Below are positions 51,129-60,234 of a stretch of 64,000 nt of DNA, piece by piece (within the stretch, counting starts at the first letter, position 1; each line of letters begins with the position of its first letter). The DNA lies in contig NZ_NFJH01000001.1 in NCBI RefSeq assembly GCF_002159765.1, forward strand, positions 186,001 to 250,000, given 5' to 3'. The notes under the pieces are model-generated. The model saw nothing but the letters and a program-made list of their open reading frames with translations, was not told the origin of the DNA and ran no database searches. A program made the position numbers and the translations under genes. Origin of the DNA: Collinsella sp. An268 (GTDB lineage: Bacteria > Actinomycetota > Coriobacteriia > Coriobacteriales > Coriobacteriaceae).

Positions 51129-51168
51129 TTCCGGCTGTTGCACTAACAGATGCATGAAGGGCTAGAGA

Positions 51169-51531
51169 ATGTACGCAATCGTTACCACCGGCGGCAAGCA
51201 GTACAAAGTCGCCACCGACGATGTCATCACCGTCGAGAAGATCGAGGGCAACGTCGGCGACAAGATCGAGCTTCCCGTCATCTTCCTGAATGACGGCAAG
51301 AAGATCGTCACCGATGCCAGCAAGCTCGCCAAGGCCAAGGTCACGGCCGAGATCCTCGATCAGTTCAAGGGCGAGAAGCAGCTTGTCTTCAAGTTCAAGA
51401 AGCGCAAGCGCTATCGCCGTCTCAAGGGTCACCGTCAGCAGCTCACCAAGCTGAAGGTCACCAAGGTCCAGGCCACCTCGCGCGCCAAGAAGGCCGCTGC
51501 CGCTGAGGCCGAGGCTCCGGCTGCCGAGTAG
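51169..51531 (+). CDS. rplU: 50S ribosomal protein L21
   Basis: This 120-residue ribosomal protein begins MYAIVTTGGKQYKV, the exact family start, and holds FKFKKRKRYRRLKGHRQQLT near residues 75-94, its 23S rRNA-binding basic block. The last 17 residues are an Ala/Lys/Glu tail beyond the usual end. It is transcribed from the strong promoter just upstream, with rpmA and obgE following. Confidence 0.98.
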   Translation: MYAIVTTGGKQYKVATDDVITVEKIEGNVGDKIELPVIFLNDGKKIVTDASKLAKAKVTAEILDQFKGEKQLVFKFKKRKRYRRLKGHRQQLTKLKVTKVQATSRAKKAAAAEAEAPAAE

Positions 51532-51569
51532 GCAAGCTGCCTACGTAATTTGAAAGAGCAGGTACAGAC

Positions 51570-51836
51570 ATGGCACACAAAAAAGGACTCGGTTCCTCCC
51601 GCAACGGCCGTGACTCGCACGCGCAGCGACTTGGTTGCAAGCGTTTCGGCGGTCAGGTTGTGAAGGCGGGCAATATCCTCGTTCGTCAGCGCGGCACGCA
51701 CATCCACCCCGGCGCCAACGTCGGCCGTGGTAAGGACGATACGCTGTTCGCCCTCGTCGACGGTACGGTTCAGTACCACAAGGGCGTCAAGCATCGCGTG
51801 AGCGTCATCCCCGCTGCTGAGGCTGTCGAGGCGTAA
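51570..51836 (+). CDS. rpmA: 50S ribosomal protein L27
   Basis: This 88-residue protein reaches the peptidyl transferase centre with its N terminus. It starts [20 protein letters not shown], so there is no N-terminal propeptide of the kind cleaved by Prp in Firmicutes. [18 protein letters not shown] is the conserved middle. It is 38 bases after rplU with AAAGAGCAGG-like pairing upstream. Confidence 0.98.
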   Translation: MAHKKGLGSSRNGRDSHAQRLGCKRFGGQVVKAGNILVRQRGTHIHPGANVGRGKDDTLFALVDGTVQYHKGVKHRVSVIPAAEAVEA

Positions 51837-51853
51837 CAGCTCACCCTTCATAA

Positions 51854-53335
<1,482 letters not shown>

Positions 53336-53356
53336 GCACCCGGCGAGAGGGGCGTT

Positions 53357-54010
53357 ATGGCGCGACACGAAATCCAGCTCCCCGATATCGGTGGGGACCC
53401 GGGACGCGAGTGTCGGCTCGGCATCATGGGCGGGACGTTCGACCCCATCCACTACGGTCATCTCGTCACGGCCGAGCAGGCGCGCGAGGCGCTCGCGCTC
53501 GACCTCGTGCTGTTCATGCCGGCGGGCAATCCCGCCTTCAAGCAGGACCGCCCGGTGACCGATGCGGAGGACCGGTACGCGATGACCGTGCTCGCCACCG
53601 CGGCGAACCCCAGCTTCTATGCCAGCCGCTTCGAGATCGACCGGTCGGGGGTCACCTATACCGCCGAGACGCTCAAGCTCCTGCGCGCCCATTATCCGGA
53701 CAACGTGAAGCTCTATTTCATCACCGGTGCCGACGCCATCATCGATATCGTCACGTGGCACGATGCGTCCTCCATCGCCAGCCTGGCGACGCTCATCGCA
53801 GCCACGCGGCCGGGTTACGACATCAGCCAGGCCCAGGCCCGCATCGCGCAATCGGGTCTCGACTTCGATGTGCGCTACATCCAGATTCCGGCGCTGGCCA
53901 TCAGCTCGACCAACATCCGCGACCGCGTGCGCCTCGGCAAGAGCATCCGCTATCTCACGAGCGAATCGGTCATTGGCTATATGCGGAAGAACCGGCTTTA
54001 CACCGCGTGA
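53357..54010 (+). CDS. nadD: Nicotinate-nucleotide adenylyltransferase
   Basis: This 217-residue enzyme makes deamido-NAD. The nucleotidyltransferase loop LGIMGGTFDPIHYGHLVTAEQA carries the GGTFDPxHxGH signature near residues 22-34, and ISSTNIRDRVRLGKSIRYL near 180-198 is the second conserved block. An extra 20 residues precede the first strand. It lies 21 bases after obgE and 19 before yqeK. With nadK at 17387 it covers two steps of NAD(P) supply in this window. Confidence 0.96.
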   Translation: MARHEIQLPDIGGDPGRECRLGIMGGTFDPIHYGHLVTAEQAREALALDLVLFMPAGNPAFKQDRPVTDAEDRYAMTVLATAANPSFYASRFEIDRSGVTYTAETLKLLRAHYPDNVKLYFITGADAIIDIVTWHDASSIASLATLIAATRPGYDISQAQARIAQSGLDFDVRYIQIPALAISSTNIRDRVRLGKSIRYLTSESVIGYMRKNRLYTA

Positions 54011-54029
54011 AGGAAGGGGAGGGACCCTC

Positions 54030-54671
54030 GTGAACAGTACATGGCTCATAGACGATGGGGAGCTCGCGTTCTCATCGGAGCAGAACGCCCTCATCGCCCG
54101 CATCAAGGACCTGCTCGCCCACCGGATGCGCGACGCCGCCAAACGCCATCGTCATTCGCTCGGCGTCGCTCGAACGGCGGCCTCGCTTGCCCTCGCGTAT
54201 GACGTCGACGTGTTCGACGCGTACGTCGCCGGCCTCGTCCATGACTGGGACAAGGTGATCTCTGATGACGAGGTCCTCGCCCGGGCGCTGCGCTACCGCG
54301 TGCCCATCGAAGGGGCGCCGGCGCTCGCGGTCCCCCTGCTGCACGGCCCTGTCGCCGCCCGCGAGCTCCCCGAGCTCTTCCCCGAGCTCTCGCCGGCCGT
54401 TTTCCAGGCTGTGGCGCGCCATACGGTGGCCGCCTGCGATATGACGCCCCTCGATATGGTAGTCTTTATCGCCGACGCGCTCGAGCCCGGTCGACGCGGT
54501 GACTATGCCGACCGCCAGCGCGGACTCGTGGGGGAGGTCCCGCTTGACGAGCTCTTCTTCACGTGCTTCAGCGAGGGACTGGTGTACGTGCTCGAGTCGC
54601 ACCGGTACCTGTATCCTTTGGCTGCCACCATCTACAACCACTACGTGCTCACAAAGAAAGGCAACGCATGA
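54030..54671 (+). CDS. yqeK: YqeK family HD-domain hydrolase
   Basis: This 213-residue metal hydrolase has the HD signature: His in KRHRHSLGVA, His-Asp in GLVHDWDK, His in LLHGPVA and RHTVA, and the last Asp in VFIADALEPGR. Firmicute YqeK enzymes hydrolyse Ap4A symmetrically to ADP; the same activity is likely here. An N-terminal extension of about 30 residues precedes the domain. The GTG at 54030 has GGGGAGGG upstream. It overlaps rsfS by 4 bases, the conserved nadD-yqeK-rsfS order. Confidence 0.92.
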   Translation: MNSTWLIDDGELAFSSEQNALIARIKDLLAHRMRDAAKRHRHSLGVARTAASLALAYDVDVFDAYVAGLVHDWDKVISDDEVLARALRYRVPIEGAPALAVPLLHGPVAARELPELFPELSPAVFQAVARHTVAACDMTPLDMVVFIADALEPGRRGDYADRQRGLVGEVPLDELFFTCFSEGLVYVLESHRYLYPLAATIYNHYVLTKKGNA

Positions 54672-55135
54672 ACGAAGACATTCTGACCGGGGACGCGGCA
54701 GCGCGAGAGGCGTCTGGCGCACACGAGCTCGAGGACGCGTCTGGCGAGGCTCTCCCCGAGCGCACGGCGGCGACGGCTTCCTCAACCGGCGTCGAGGCGC
54801 GCGAGGTCGCGCTCGTCGCTGCGCGCGCCGGCGATGACAAGAAGGCCGACGACGTGCGCGTGCTCGACCTGACGGAGCTCTCCGACGTGTGCGACTTCTT
54901 CGTCATCATGAGCGCCTCCAACGCGCGCTTGGTCGACGCCGTCGTCGACGAGGTGGAGGAGCGTGTCGCCAAGACGTGCGGCGAGCATCCCTTCTCCATT
55001 GAGGGGCGCGACCAGCGCACCTGGATCCTCATGGACTACGGCTCGGTCATCGTGCACGTCTTCACGCCCGAGGCGCGCGACTACTATCGTCTCGAAACGC
55101 TATGGGGTGACGCGCCCCAGGTCCCCATCGCCTAG
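54668..55135 (+). CDS. rsfS: Ribosome silencing factor RsfS
   Basis: This 155-residue protein binds L14 and blocks subunit joining under starvation. The RsfS core (about 40-150) shows DDVRVLDLTELSDVCDFFVIMSA, then WILMDYGSVIVHVFTPEARDYYRLETLWGDAP (both quoted in part by position). About 40 N-terminal residues rich in Ala, Glu and Asp are extra to the usual 110-120-residue protein. It ends the rplU operon, followed by a terminator that overlaps the end of dinB. Confidence 0.94.
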   Translation: MNEDILTGDAAAREASGAHELEDASGEALPERTAATASSTGVEAREVALVAARAGDDKKADDVRVLDLTELSDVCDFFVIMSASNARLVDAVVDEVEERVAKTCGEHPFSIEGRDQRTWILMDYGSVIVHVFTPEARDYYRLETLWGDAPQVPIA

Positions 55136-55162
55136 GCGCGCGGCACATCCCCATTGGTCCCC

Positions 55163-55194
55163 CCGGCCCCCTGTCAGGGGGCCGGTTTGTTTTG
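55163..55194 (+). terminator. Terminator of the rplU-rsfS operon, inside the dinB 3' end
   Basis: A perfect 9-bp stem (55163-55171 with 55177-55185), loop TGTCA, is followed by TTTGTTTT. The dinB stop codon (TCA on the plus strand, 55174-55176) lies in the loop, and the right arm encodes the last dinB codons. Confidence 0.88.
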
Positions 55195-56487
55195 ATTGAG
55201 AAACTTGTCCGGCCTCACGAGGTCGCGCTCGAAGCGCTGCGCCCGGCCGAAGGAGACGGCCGAGCTCCCAAACCTCTCGCGCACCCGGTCCATGGCGACA
55301 GAGAGGTCGCGCCTGTCGCTTGCCACCGCGCCGCGCTCGTCCACTTCGCAGAACAGGTCCGTCTGCACGCCCTCGTCCCGGCGAAAATCGCTGACGCCGA
55401 TGCCGAGGAGGCGCACGGGCGTGCCCGGTTGCCAGAGCGTGTCGACGAGCTCCTTCGCGGTGGCGACAAACAGGTTCTCATCGTCGGTGGGGTGGGGTAG
55501 GGTGCGCTGCGCCGTGTGTCCGTTTCCATAGGAGTAGCGGACCTTCACCGTCACGGTACGGCCCGCGATGCCGCGACGGCGCAGACGCCTTCCCACGGAT
55601 TCACCCAGAAGGGATAGCGCCGCATAGACGTCCTCCCGTGCGGTGAGGTCGTGTGCGAACGTGCGCTCGTTGCTGACCGACTTTACGTCATCGGGGTCGT
55701 CGAGCGCGCGCACGGGGCTTATCTCCCGCCCCGCGGCGCGATCGCGCACCAGCGCCGCGTTGGTACCGAAGATGGGCTTGAGGCGCTCGAGGGGCGCGTC
55801 CGCCAGCGCGCCGAGGGTGCGGATGCCCGCCTTGTGCAGGGCGGCCTCGGCAGCCTTGCCGATGCCGCTCATGGCGCGGACGGGGAGCGGCGCCAGGAAG
55901 GCGGCCTCCGTGCCGGGCGGAACCACCGTGAGGCCCCGGGGCTTGTCGCGCTCGCTCGCGATCTTGGCCACCGTCTTGTTGGACCCGAGCCCGATAGAGC
56001 ACGTGATGCCGAGCTCGCTCACGCGCTGCGCGATGCGCTCGACGATGGCGATGGGGCTCTCCGCCGCAAAGCGCCCGGGCGTCACATCGAAGAACGCCTC
56101 GTCGATGGAGACCTGGTCGATGAACGGGGTCTCATCGGCGATGATGGACATCACGCGCGCGCTCATCTCCCGATACCGGTCGAAATGGCCGCGCGTCCAT
56201 ATGGCGTGGGGGCACAATCGCTTTGCCTGGGCAGAGGGCATCGCCGAGCGCACGCCGAACGGCCGCGCCTCGTAGGAGGCGGTGGAAACGACGCCGCGCT
56301 CCTCGGGCAGGCCGCCGACGATGACGGGCTTGCCGCGCCAAGCGGGGTGGTCGAGCTGCTCGACGCTCGCAAAGAACGCATCGAGGTCCATGAGCCCTAT
56401 CGCCGGGCCCGCCCACGCACCGAAGAGCGCCTCCATGCCGGCGGACGCACCGTGCTCGCCATCGTATGTCTGTTCGTGTTTTCCCAT
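55174..56487 (-). CDS. dinB: DNA polymerase IV (Y-family)
   Basis: This 437-residue error-prone polymerase copies damaged DNA. The catalytic acidic sites are GLMDLDAFFASVEQ near residue 33 and VSIDEAFFDVTPG near 133. The CSIGLGSNKTVAKIASERDKPRG block (about 170-192) and the helix-hairpin-helix MSGIGKAAEAAL are present, then a little-finger domain from about 265. No obvious beta-clamp peptide can be fixed at the end. The ATG at 56487 lies only 6 bases after an extended -10 box and has no ribosome site, so the message is probably leaderless. It converges on rsfS. Confidence 0.92.
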   Translation of the reverse strand: MGKHEQTYDGEHGASAGMEALFGAWAGPAIGLMDLDAFFASVEQLDHPAWRGKPVIVGGLPEERGVVSTASYEARPFGVRSAMPSAQAKRLCPHAIWTRGHFDRYREMSARVMSIIADETPFIDQVSIDEAFFDVTPGRFAAESPIAIVERIAQRVSELGITCSIGLGSNKTVAKIASERDKPRGLTVVPPGTEAAFLAPLPVRAMSGIGKAAEAALHKAGIRTLGALADAPLERLKPIFGTNAALVRDRAAGREISPVRALDDPDDVKSVSNERTFAHDLTAREDVYAALSLLGESVGRRLRRRGIAGRTVTVKVRYSYGNGHTAQRTLPHPTDDENLFVATAKELVDTLWQPGTPVRLLGIGVSDFRRDEGVQTDLFCEVDERGAVASDRRDLSVAMDRVRERFGSSAVSFGRAQRFERDLVRPDKFLNQNKPAP

Positions 56488-56493
56488 AGTCAG

Positions 56494-56502
56494 AGTATAG
56501 CA
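56494..56502 (-). promoter_or_regulatory. Extended -10 promoter of dinB
   Basis: On the minus strand TGC-TATACT ends at 56494. Six bases separate it from the ATG at 56487, placing the transcription start at or next to the A of the start codon. No -35 match is seen at 17 bases, consistent with an extended -10 promoter. Confidence 0.65.
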
Positions 56503-56674
56503 TCGCAGGCCTCCTCGGACGGGCGATGGGCGCACGGTGCGCAAAATGATGCTTGCAATCTGGTGAGAAGTGCGTATGATATGGATTTGCCTGCGGAAAT
56601 ACCGAATATCCCGCGCGTTGGCGGGACTCACGCCCCTCCGTTGGCGTATCATACCCATTTGTTTGTCTGTTGTC

Positions 56675-56691
56675 GCAGCCCTGGGGGCTGC
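56675..56691 (+). promoter_or_regulatory. Leader hairpin before rpsP
   Basis: A perfect 6-bp stem, GCAGCC (56675-56680) with GGCTGC (56686-56691), loop CTGGG, lies 5 bases before the GGAGGAG site of rpsP. The 223-base gap to dinB also contains TATCAT (56647-56652) as the best -10-like box for rpsP, without a fitting -35. Confidence 0.45.
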
Positions 56692-56710
56692 CTGGTTGGA
56701 GGAGTTTTCA

Positions 56711-57046
56711 TTGGCAGTCAAGATTCGTCTCGCCCGTCATGGCTCTAAGAAGCGTCCGTACTACCGCGTCGTCGTCGCCGATGCCCGCGCGCCGCGCGAT
56801 GGTCGCCTGATCGAGGAGGTGGGCCGTTACAACCCGCTCACCACCCCTAAGACCATCGATCTCGACCTCGAGAAGATCAGCGATTGGCAGACCAAGGGCG
56901 CTCAGCTCACGGATGCCGTCAAGGCGCTCGTGAAGGCGGCCGAGGAGGGCCCCAAGGCCGAGACCGCTGTCAAGAAGTCGAAGAAGCAGCTCGCCAAGGA
57001 AGCCGAGGCCGCTAAGGCCGCTGAGGCTGAGGGTGCCGAGGAGTAA
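56711..57046 (+). CDS. rpsP: 30S ribosomal protein S16
   Basis: This 111-residue protein starts (TTG)[20 protein letters not shown], the exact family N terminus, followed by [20 protein letters not shown]. After the normal core of about 80 residues comes a Lys/Ala/Glu-rich tail of about 30. GGAGGAG lies 7 bases before the TTG. It begins the rpsP-khpA-rimM-trmD-lepB operon, a very conserved order. Confidence 0.97.
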   Translation: MAVKIRLARHGSKKRPYYRVVVADARAPRDGRLIEEVGRYNPLTTPKTIDLDLEKISDWQTKGAQLTDAVKALVKAAEEGPKAETAVKKSKKQLAKEAEAAKAAEAEGAEE

Positions 57047-57049
57047 CCC

Positions 57050-57331
57050 GTGGCCGAGGAGCGTATCGACGCCGTCGACGAGGAGCTCGTCTCGGACCGC
57101 ATCGCGGACCTGGTCGAGTACCTCGTGGTGAGCGTCGTCGACGAGCCTGATGCCGTGAGTCTCGAGGTCATCGACCGTACGGATGCCTCCACTATCGAGG
57201 TGACCGTCGCCGATGGCGACGTCGCCAAGGTCATCGGTCGCCACGGCCGTACGATCAAGGCCATTCGCACGCTTGCGCGCGCGCTCGCAGCACGTCTGGG
57301 GACTGCTGTCGAGGTCGAGGTCCTGGGCTAG
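57050..57331 (+). CDS. khpA: KH-domain RNA-binding protein KhpA (YlqC)
   Basis: This 93-residue protein binds RNA through one KH domain. It begins with an acidic stretch (AEERIDAVDEELVSD), then the KH signature VIGRHGRTIKAIRTLARAL near residues 60-78. In streptococci KhpA and KhpB form a small-RNA-binding pair that affects cell elongation. The GTG start lies 3 bases after the rpsP stop. It is somewhat longer than the usual 75-80 residues at the N terminus. Confidence 0.94.
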   Translation: MAEERIDAVDEELVSDRIADLVEYLVVSVVDEPDAVSLEVIDRTDASTIEVTVADGDVAKVIGRHGRTIKAIRTLARALAARLGTAVEVEVLG

Positions 57332-57336
57332 GCATC

Positions 57337-57888
57337 TTGCCCGTCCGGTATCGAAATATCGCCCGTGTGGTTCGTCCGCACGGCAAAAAGGGGGAGGTCT
57401 GCGTGCAAGCACTGCGCGGCCTCCCTTTCGTTCTGCGCGAGGGGCTTACCGTGGCCTTGACGCCCCCGGCGCTCAAACGTGACCGCTTCTGCACCGTCCT
57501 GTCCGTAAACCAGCAGGGCGCCGAGGCGCTCGTGCGCCTCTCCGGCATCGACACCATGTCCGATGCGGAGGCCGTCGCGGGCTGCTACGTTCTCGCCCGC
57601 GACGCGGATCTTGACCTGGGGCCGCTCGACGCGGCGGCGGACGACCTCATCGGCCGCACCGTTCAGGATGCCCGGTACGGGCTTCTGGGCAGCATCGAGG
57701 ACGTCATGGAGCTTCCCGCCAACGACGTCTGGGTCGTCGCGGGCGGTCCTTACGGCGAGGTGCTCGTCCCTGTGGTGCCCTCTGTCGTCGCCGAGATCCC
57801 CGAGAAGGGGGCCATCGGCGTGGCCGTGATGGACGGGCTGATCGAGGCGGCGGCGCCGTCGGGTGAAATGGAAGGGGAGGACGCCTGA
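57337..57888 (+). CDS. rimM: Ribosome maturation factor RimM
   Basis: This 183-residue protein helps assemble the 30S head and binds S19. The N-terminal domain starts with NIARVVRPHGKKGEVCVQ (usual form GxIxxxhGlkGEvkv). A PRC-barrel follows from about 100 with DLIGRTVQDARYGLLGSIEDV and a VLVPVVPSVVAEI strand. The TTG start lies 5 bases after khpA; it has only a weak ribosome site and is probably coupled. The trmD start overlaps the stop by one base. Confidence 0.93.
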   Translation: MPVRYRNIARVVRPHGKKGEVCVQALRGLPFVLREGLTVALTPPALKRDRFCTVLSVNQQGAEALVRLSGIDTMSDAEAVAGCYVLARDADLDLGPLDAAADDLIGRTVQDARYGLLGSIEDVMELPANDVWVVAGGPYGEVLVPVVPSVVAEIPEKGAIGVAVMDGLIEAAAPSGEMEGEDA

Positions 57889-58658
57889 TGCGCATCGAGA
57901 CGCTCTCCGTCTTTCCGGAGATGTTCGATCCGGTGATGTCGACGTCGATCCTCGGGCGCGCCCGCCGTATGGGGCTCTTTGATTTTCACGCGTACGACCT
58001 GCGCGACTGGACGCACGACCGGCACCGCACCGTCGACGACGCCCCCTTTGGCGGCGGGCAGGGCATGCTCATGAAGGTTGAGCCCATCGCCGAGGCGCTC
58101 GACGACCTCATCGCCCGCGGGCCCCGCCCGCACATCGTGTTCTTCACGCCCTGCGGGACGCCGTTTTCCCAGAAGTCTGCCGAGCGCCTGGCCAAACGGG
58201 AGCGCGTGCTCTTCGTATGCGGCCGCTACGAGGGAATCGACGAGCGCGCCTACGCGTATGCGGACGAGCGCATCTCGCTCGGGGACTACGTGCTCACGGG
58301 GGGCGAGCTCGCCGCCATGGTCGTGACCGATGCCGTCGTCCGCCTCATCCCCGGTGCGCTGGGAGATGAGATGAGCTCCGTCGACGAGTCCTTCTCGACG
58401 GGGGCGGGCGGCGGCCTTCTCGAATACGCCCAGTACACGCGCCCGGCGGATTTTCGCGGCGAGACGGTCCCCGAGGTGCTGCTGTCAGGCGACCATGCGA
58501 AGGTCGCGGCATGGCGGCGCTCCAACGCCCTCGAGCGTACCGTGGCATGGCGCCCCGACCTGCTCGAGGGTGCCGACCTCACGCCTGAGGAGCGCGCCCG
58601 CGCCGCCGATCTTCTCCGCGCGCGCGAAGGTGCTTCCAAAGACGAAGGAGGTTGCTGA
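57888..58658 (+). CDS. trmD: tRNA (guanine37-N1)-methyltransferase
   Basis: This 256-residue SPOUT enzyme makes m1G37 in tRNAs reading CNN and some other codons. It opens RIETLSVFPEMFDPVM, then has DDAPFGGGQGMLMKVEPI, the knot sequence VCGRYEGIDERAY and SLGDYVLTGGELAA, and ends with an extended C-terminal domain holding LLEYAQYTRPADFRG. All key regions are present and length is normal. It overlaps the rimM stop by one base and precedes lepB by 2 bases. Confidence 0.97.
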   Translation: MRIETLSVFPEMFDPVMSTSILGRARRMGLFDFHAYDLRDWTHDRHRTVDDAPFGGGQGMLMKVEPIAEALDDLIARGPRPHIVFFTPCGTPFSQKSAERLAKRERVLFVCGRYEGIDERAYAYADERISLGDYVLTGGELAAMVVTDAVVRLIPGALGDEMSSVDESFSTGAGGGLLEYAQYTRPADFRGETVPEVLLSGDHAKVAAWRRSNALERTVAWRPDLLEGADLTPEERARAADLLRAREGASKDEGGC

Positions 58659-58660
58659 AA

Positions 58661-59218
58661 ATGGAGCGTCTGCGCTCTGTGGCATCCGGTCTCATCGAAT
58701 GGGTCGTGATCTTCGCCATCGCCTGCATCTTCATGGTGGTGGTCAGGCTCTTCGTGGCGGAGCCCTACTATGTGCCCACGGCCTCCATGGAGCCGACGAT
58801 AATGGTCGGCGACCAGGTGGTGGGCCAGAAGGTCACCCTCGAGCTCGGCATGCCGGTCGTATCGGGCGACATCGTCGTGTTTCGCAACCCCACGACGGGC
58901 GATCACAACATCCTCGTCAAGCGCGTCATCGCCACCGCCGGCCAGACGGTCGACCTGATAGACGGCGTCGTGTACGTGGACGGCGTTCCCCTCGAGGAGC
59001 CCTATGCCGTCGGCTACTCCTACGAGCTCGCGCAGCAGGCGCCGGGGATCTCGGTGAGCTTTCCCTACACCGTTCCCGAGGGCATGGTCTGGGTGATGGG
59101 CGACAACCGCGAGAACTCGGCCGACTCGCGCTATTTCGGCGCCATCCCCGAGGAGAACCTCGTCGCCGTCGTCCTCGTCCGCTACTGGCCGCTCGACCGC
59201 ATCGGCCCGGTCTCCTAG
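58661..59218 (+). CDS. lepB: Signal peptidase I
   Basis: This 185-residue membrane protease removes signal peptides outside the membrane. One N-terminal helix at about 11-32 ([21 protein letters not shown]) anchors it. The catalytic Ser42 is in [10 protein letters not shown] and the general base Lys87 is in [21 protein letters not shown] is the third family box. AAGGAGG is spaced correctly for the ATG at 58661, and a TTG at 58652 would sit on that site. It follows trmD by 2 bases. In many genomes lepB is paired with rplS and rnhB, which here lie 3 kb downstream. Confidence 0.95.
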   Translation: MERLRSVASGLIEWVVIFAIACIFMVVVRLFVAEPYYVPTASMEPTIMVGDQVVGQKVTLELGMPVVSGDIVVFRNPTTGDHNILVKRVIATAGQTVDLIDGVVYVDGVPLEEPYAVGYSYELAQQAPGISVSFPYTVPEGMVWVMGDNRENSADSRYFGAIPEENLVAVVLVRYWPLDRIGPVS

Positions 59219-59321
59219 CATCGTTTTCCTGCAAAAGGCGCCGCCGCGCCCGCTTACGGCTCCGCCTTGGGCTACCATTAGCCATGTTGTGTCCAAACGC
59301 GTTGAGGGGATAGAAGAGCGT

Positions 59322-60233
59322 ATGAACGCTTCCGCACTCACCTTCCAAGACATCATCCTCAAGCTCCAGCAGTATTGGGGTAGCCAGGGCTGCGTCATCA
59401 TGCAGCCCTACGACTCCGAGGTCGGAGCCGGCACCTTCCATACCGCGACGACCCTGCGCTCGCTGGGTCCCGCCGCATGGCGAACCTGCTACGCGCAGCC
59501 CTGCCGTCGCCCTGCCGACGGCCGCTACGGCGAGAACCCCAACCGCCTGCAGCACTACTATCAGTTCCAGGTGCTCATCAAGCCGAGCCCGGATAACGCG
59601 CAGGAGCTCTACCTCGATTCCCTGAAGGCCATCGGCATCGATCCGGCCGATCACGACGTTCGCTTCGTCGAGGATGACTGGGAGAGCCCCACCCTTGGCG
59701 CGTGGGGCCTCGGCTGGGAGGTCTGGCTGAACGGCATGGAGGTCACGCAGTTCACCTATTTCCAGCAGGTCGGCGGCATCGAGGTCGATCCCGTGCCGGT
59801 CGAGATCACCTACGGTCTCGAGCGCCTCGCCATGTACGTCCAGGGCGTCGACTCGGTCTACGACCTTGTCTGGAGCTGCCTGCCGGACGGCACGCCCATG
59901 ACGTACGGCGACGTGTTCCTGGAGAACGAGCGCGAGTTCTCCGCCTACAACTTCGAGGTGGCGGACGTCGCCCTAATGCGCGAGAAGTTCGATGACTATG
60001 AGCGCGAGTGCCACTCCTGCCTTGAGGCGAGGCTCTCTTTGCCCGCATACGACTGCGTGATGAAGTGCAGCCACGCTTTCAATATCCTCGACGCGCGCGG
60101 CGCGCTTTCCGCGGTCGAGCGCGCCAACTACATCCTGCGCGTCCGCACCGTCGCCAAGGCCTGCTGCGAGGCATATCTTGCCGAGGTCGCCGGTGCGACC
60201 GATGATTCAAACAAGGAAGGGGAGGTGGCGTAA
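59322..60233 (+). CDS. glyQ: Glycine--tRNA ligase alpha subunit
   Basis: This 303-residue class II catalytic subunit works as an alpha2-beta2 enzyme with GlyS. It begins with [20 protein letters not shown] and [17 protein letters not shown], and [22 protein letters not shown] follows (all in part). The bacterial two-subunit form is typical of Coriobacteriia and firmicutes, whereas most other actinobacteria use a single chain. GAGGGGAT and AGAAGAG are near the ATG at 59322; a GTG at 59289 is the alternative. Its stop is one base before the glyS ATG. The 103-base gap before it has no clear promoter. Confidence 0.97.
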   Translation: MNASALTFQDIILKLQQYWGSQGCVIMQPYDSEVGAGTFHTATTLRSLGPAAWRTCYAQPCRRPADGRYGENPNRLQHYYQFQVLIKPSPDNAQELYLDSLKAIGIDPADHDVRFVEDDWESPTLGAWGLGWEVWLNGMEVTQFTYFQQVGGIEVDPVPVEITYGLERLAMYVQGVDSVYDLVWSCLPDGTPMTYGDVFLENEREFSAYNFEVADVALMREKFDDYERECHSCLEARLSLPAYDCVMKCSHAFNILDARGALSAVERANYILRVRTVAKACCEAYLAEVAGATDDSNKEGEVA

Positions 60234-60234
60234 C

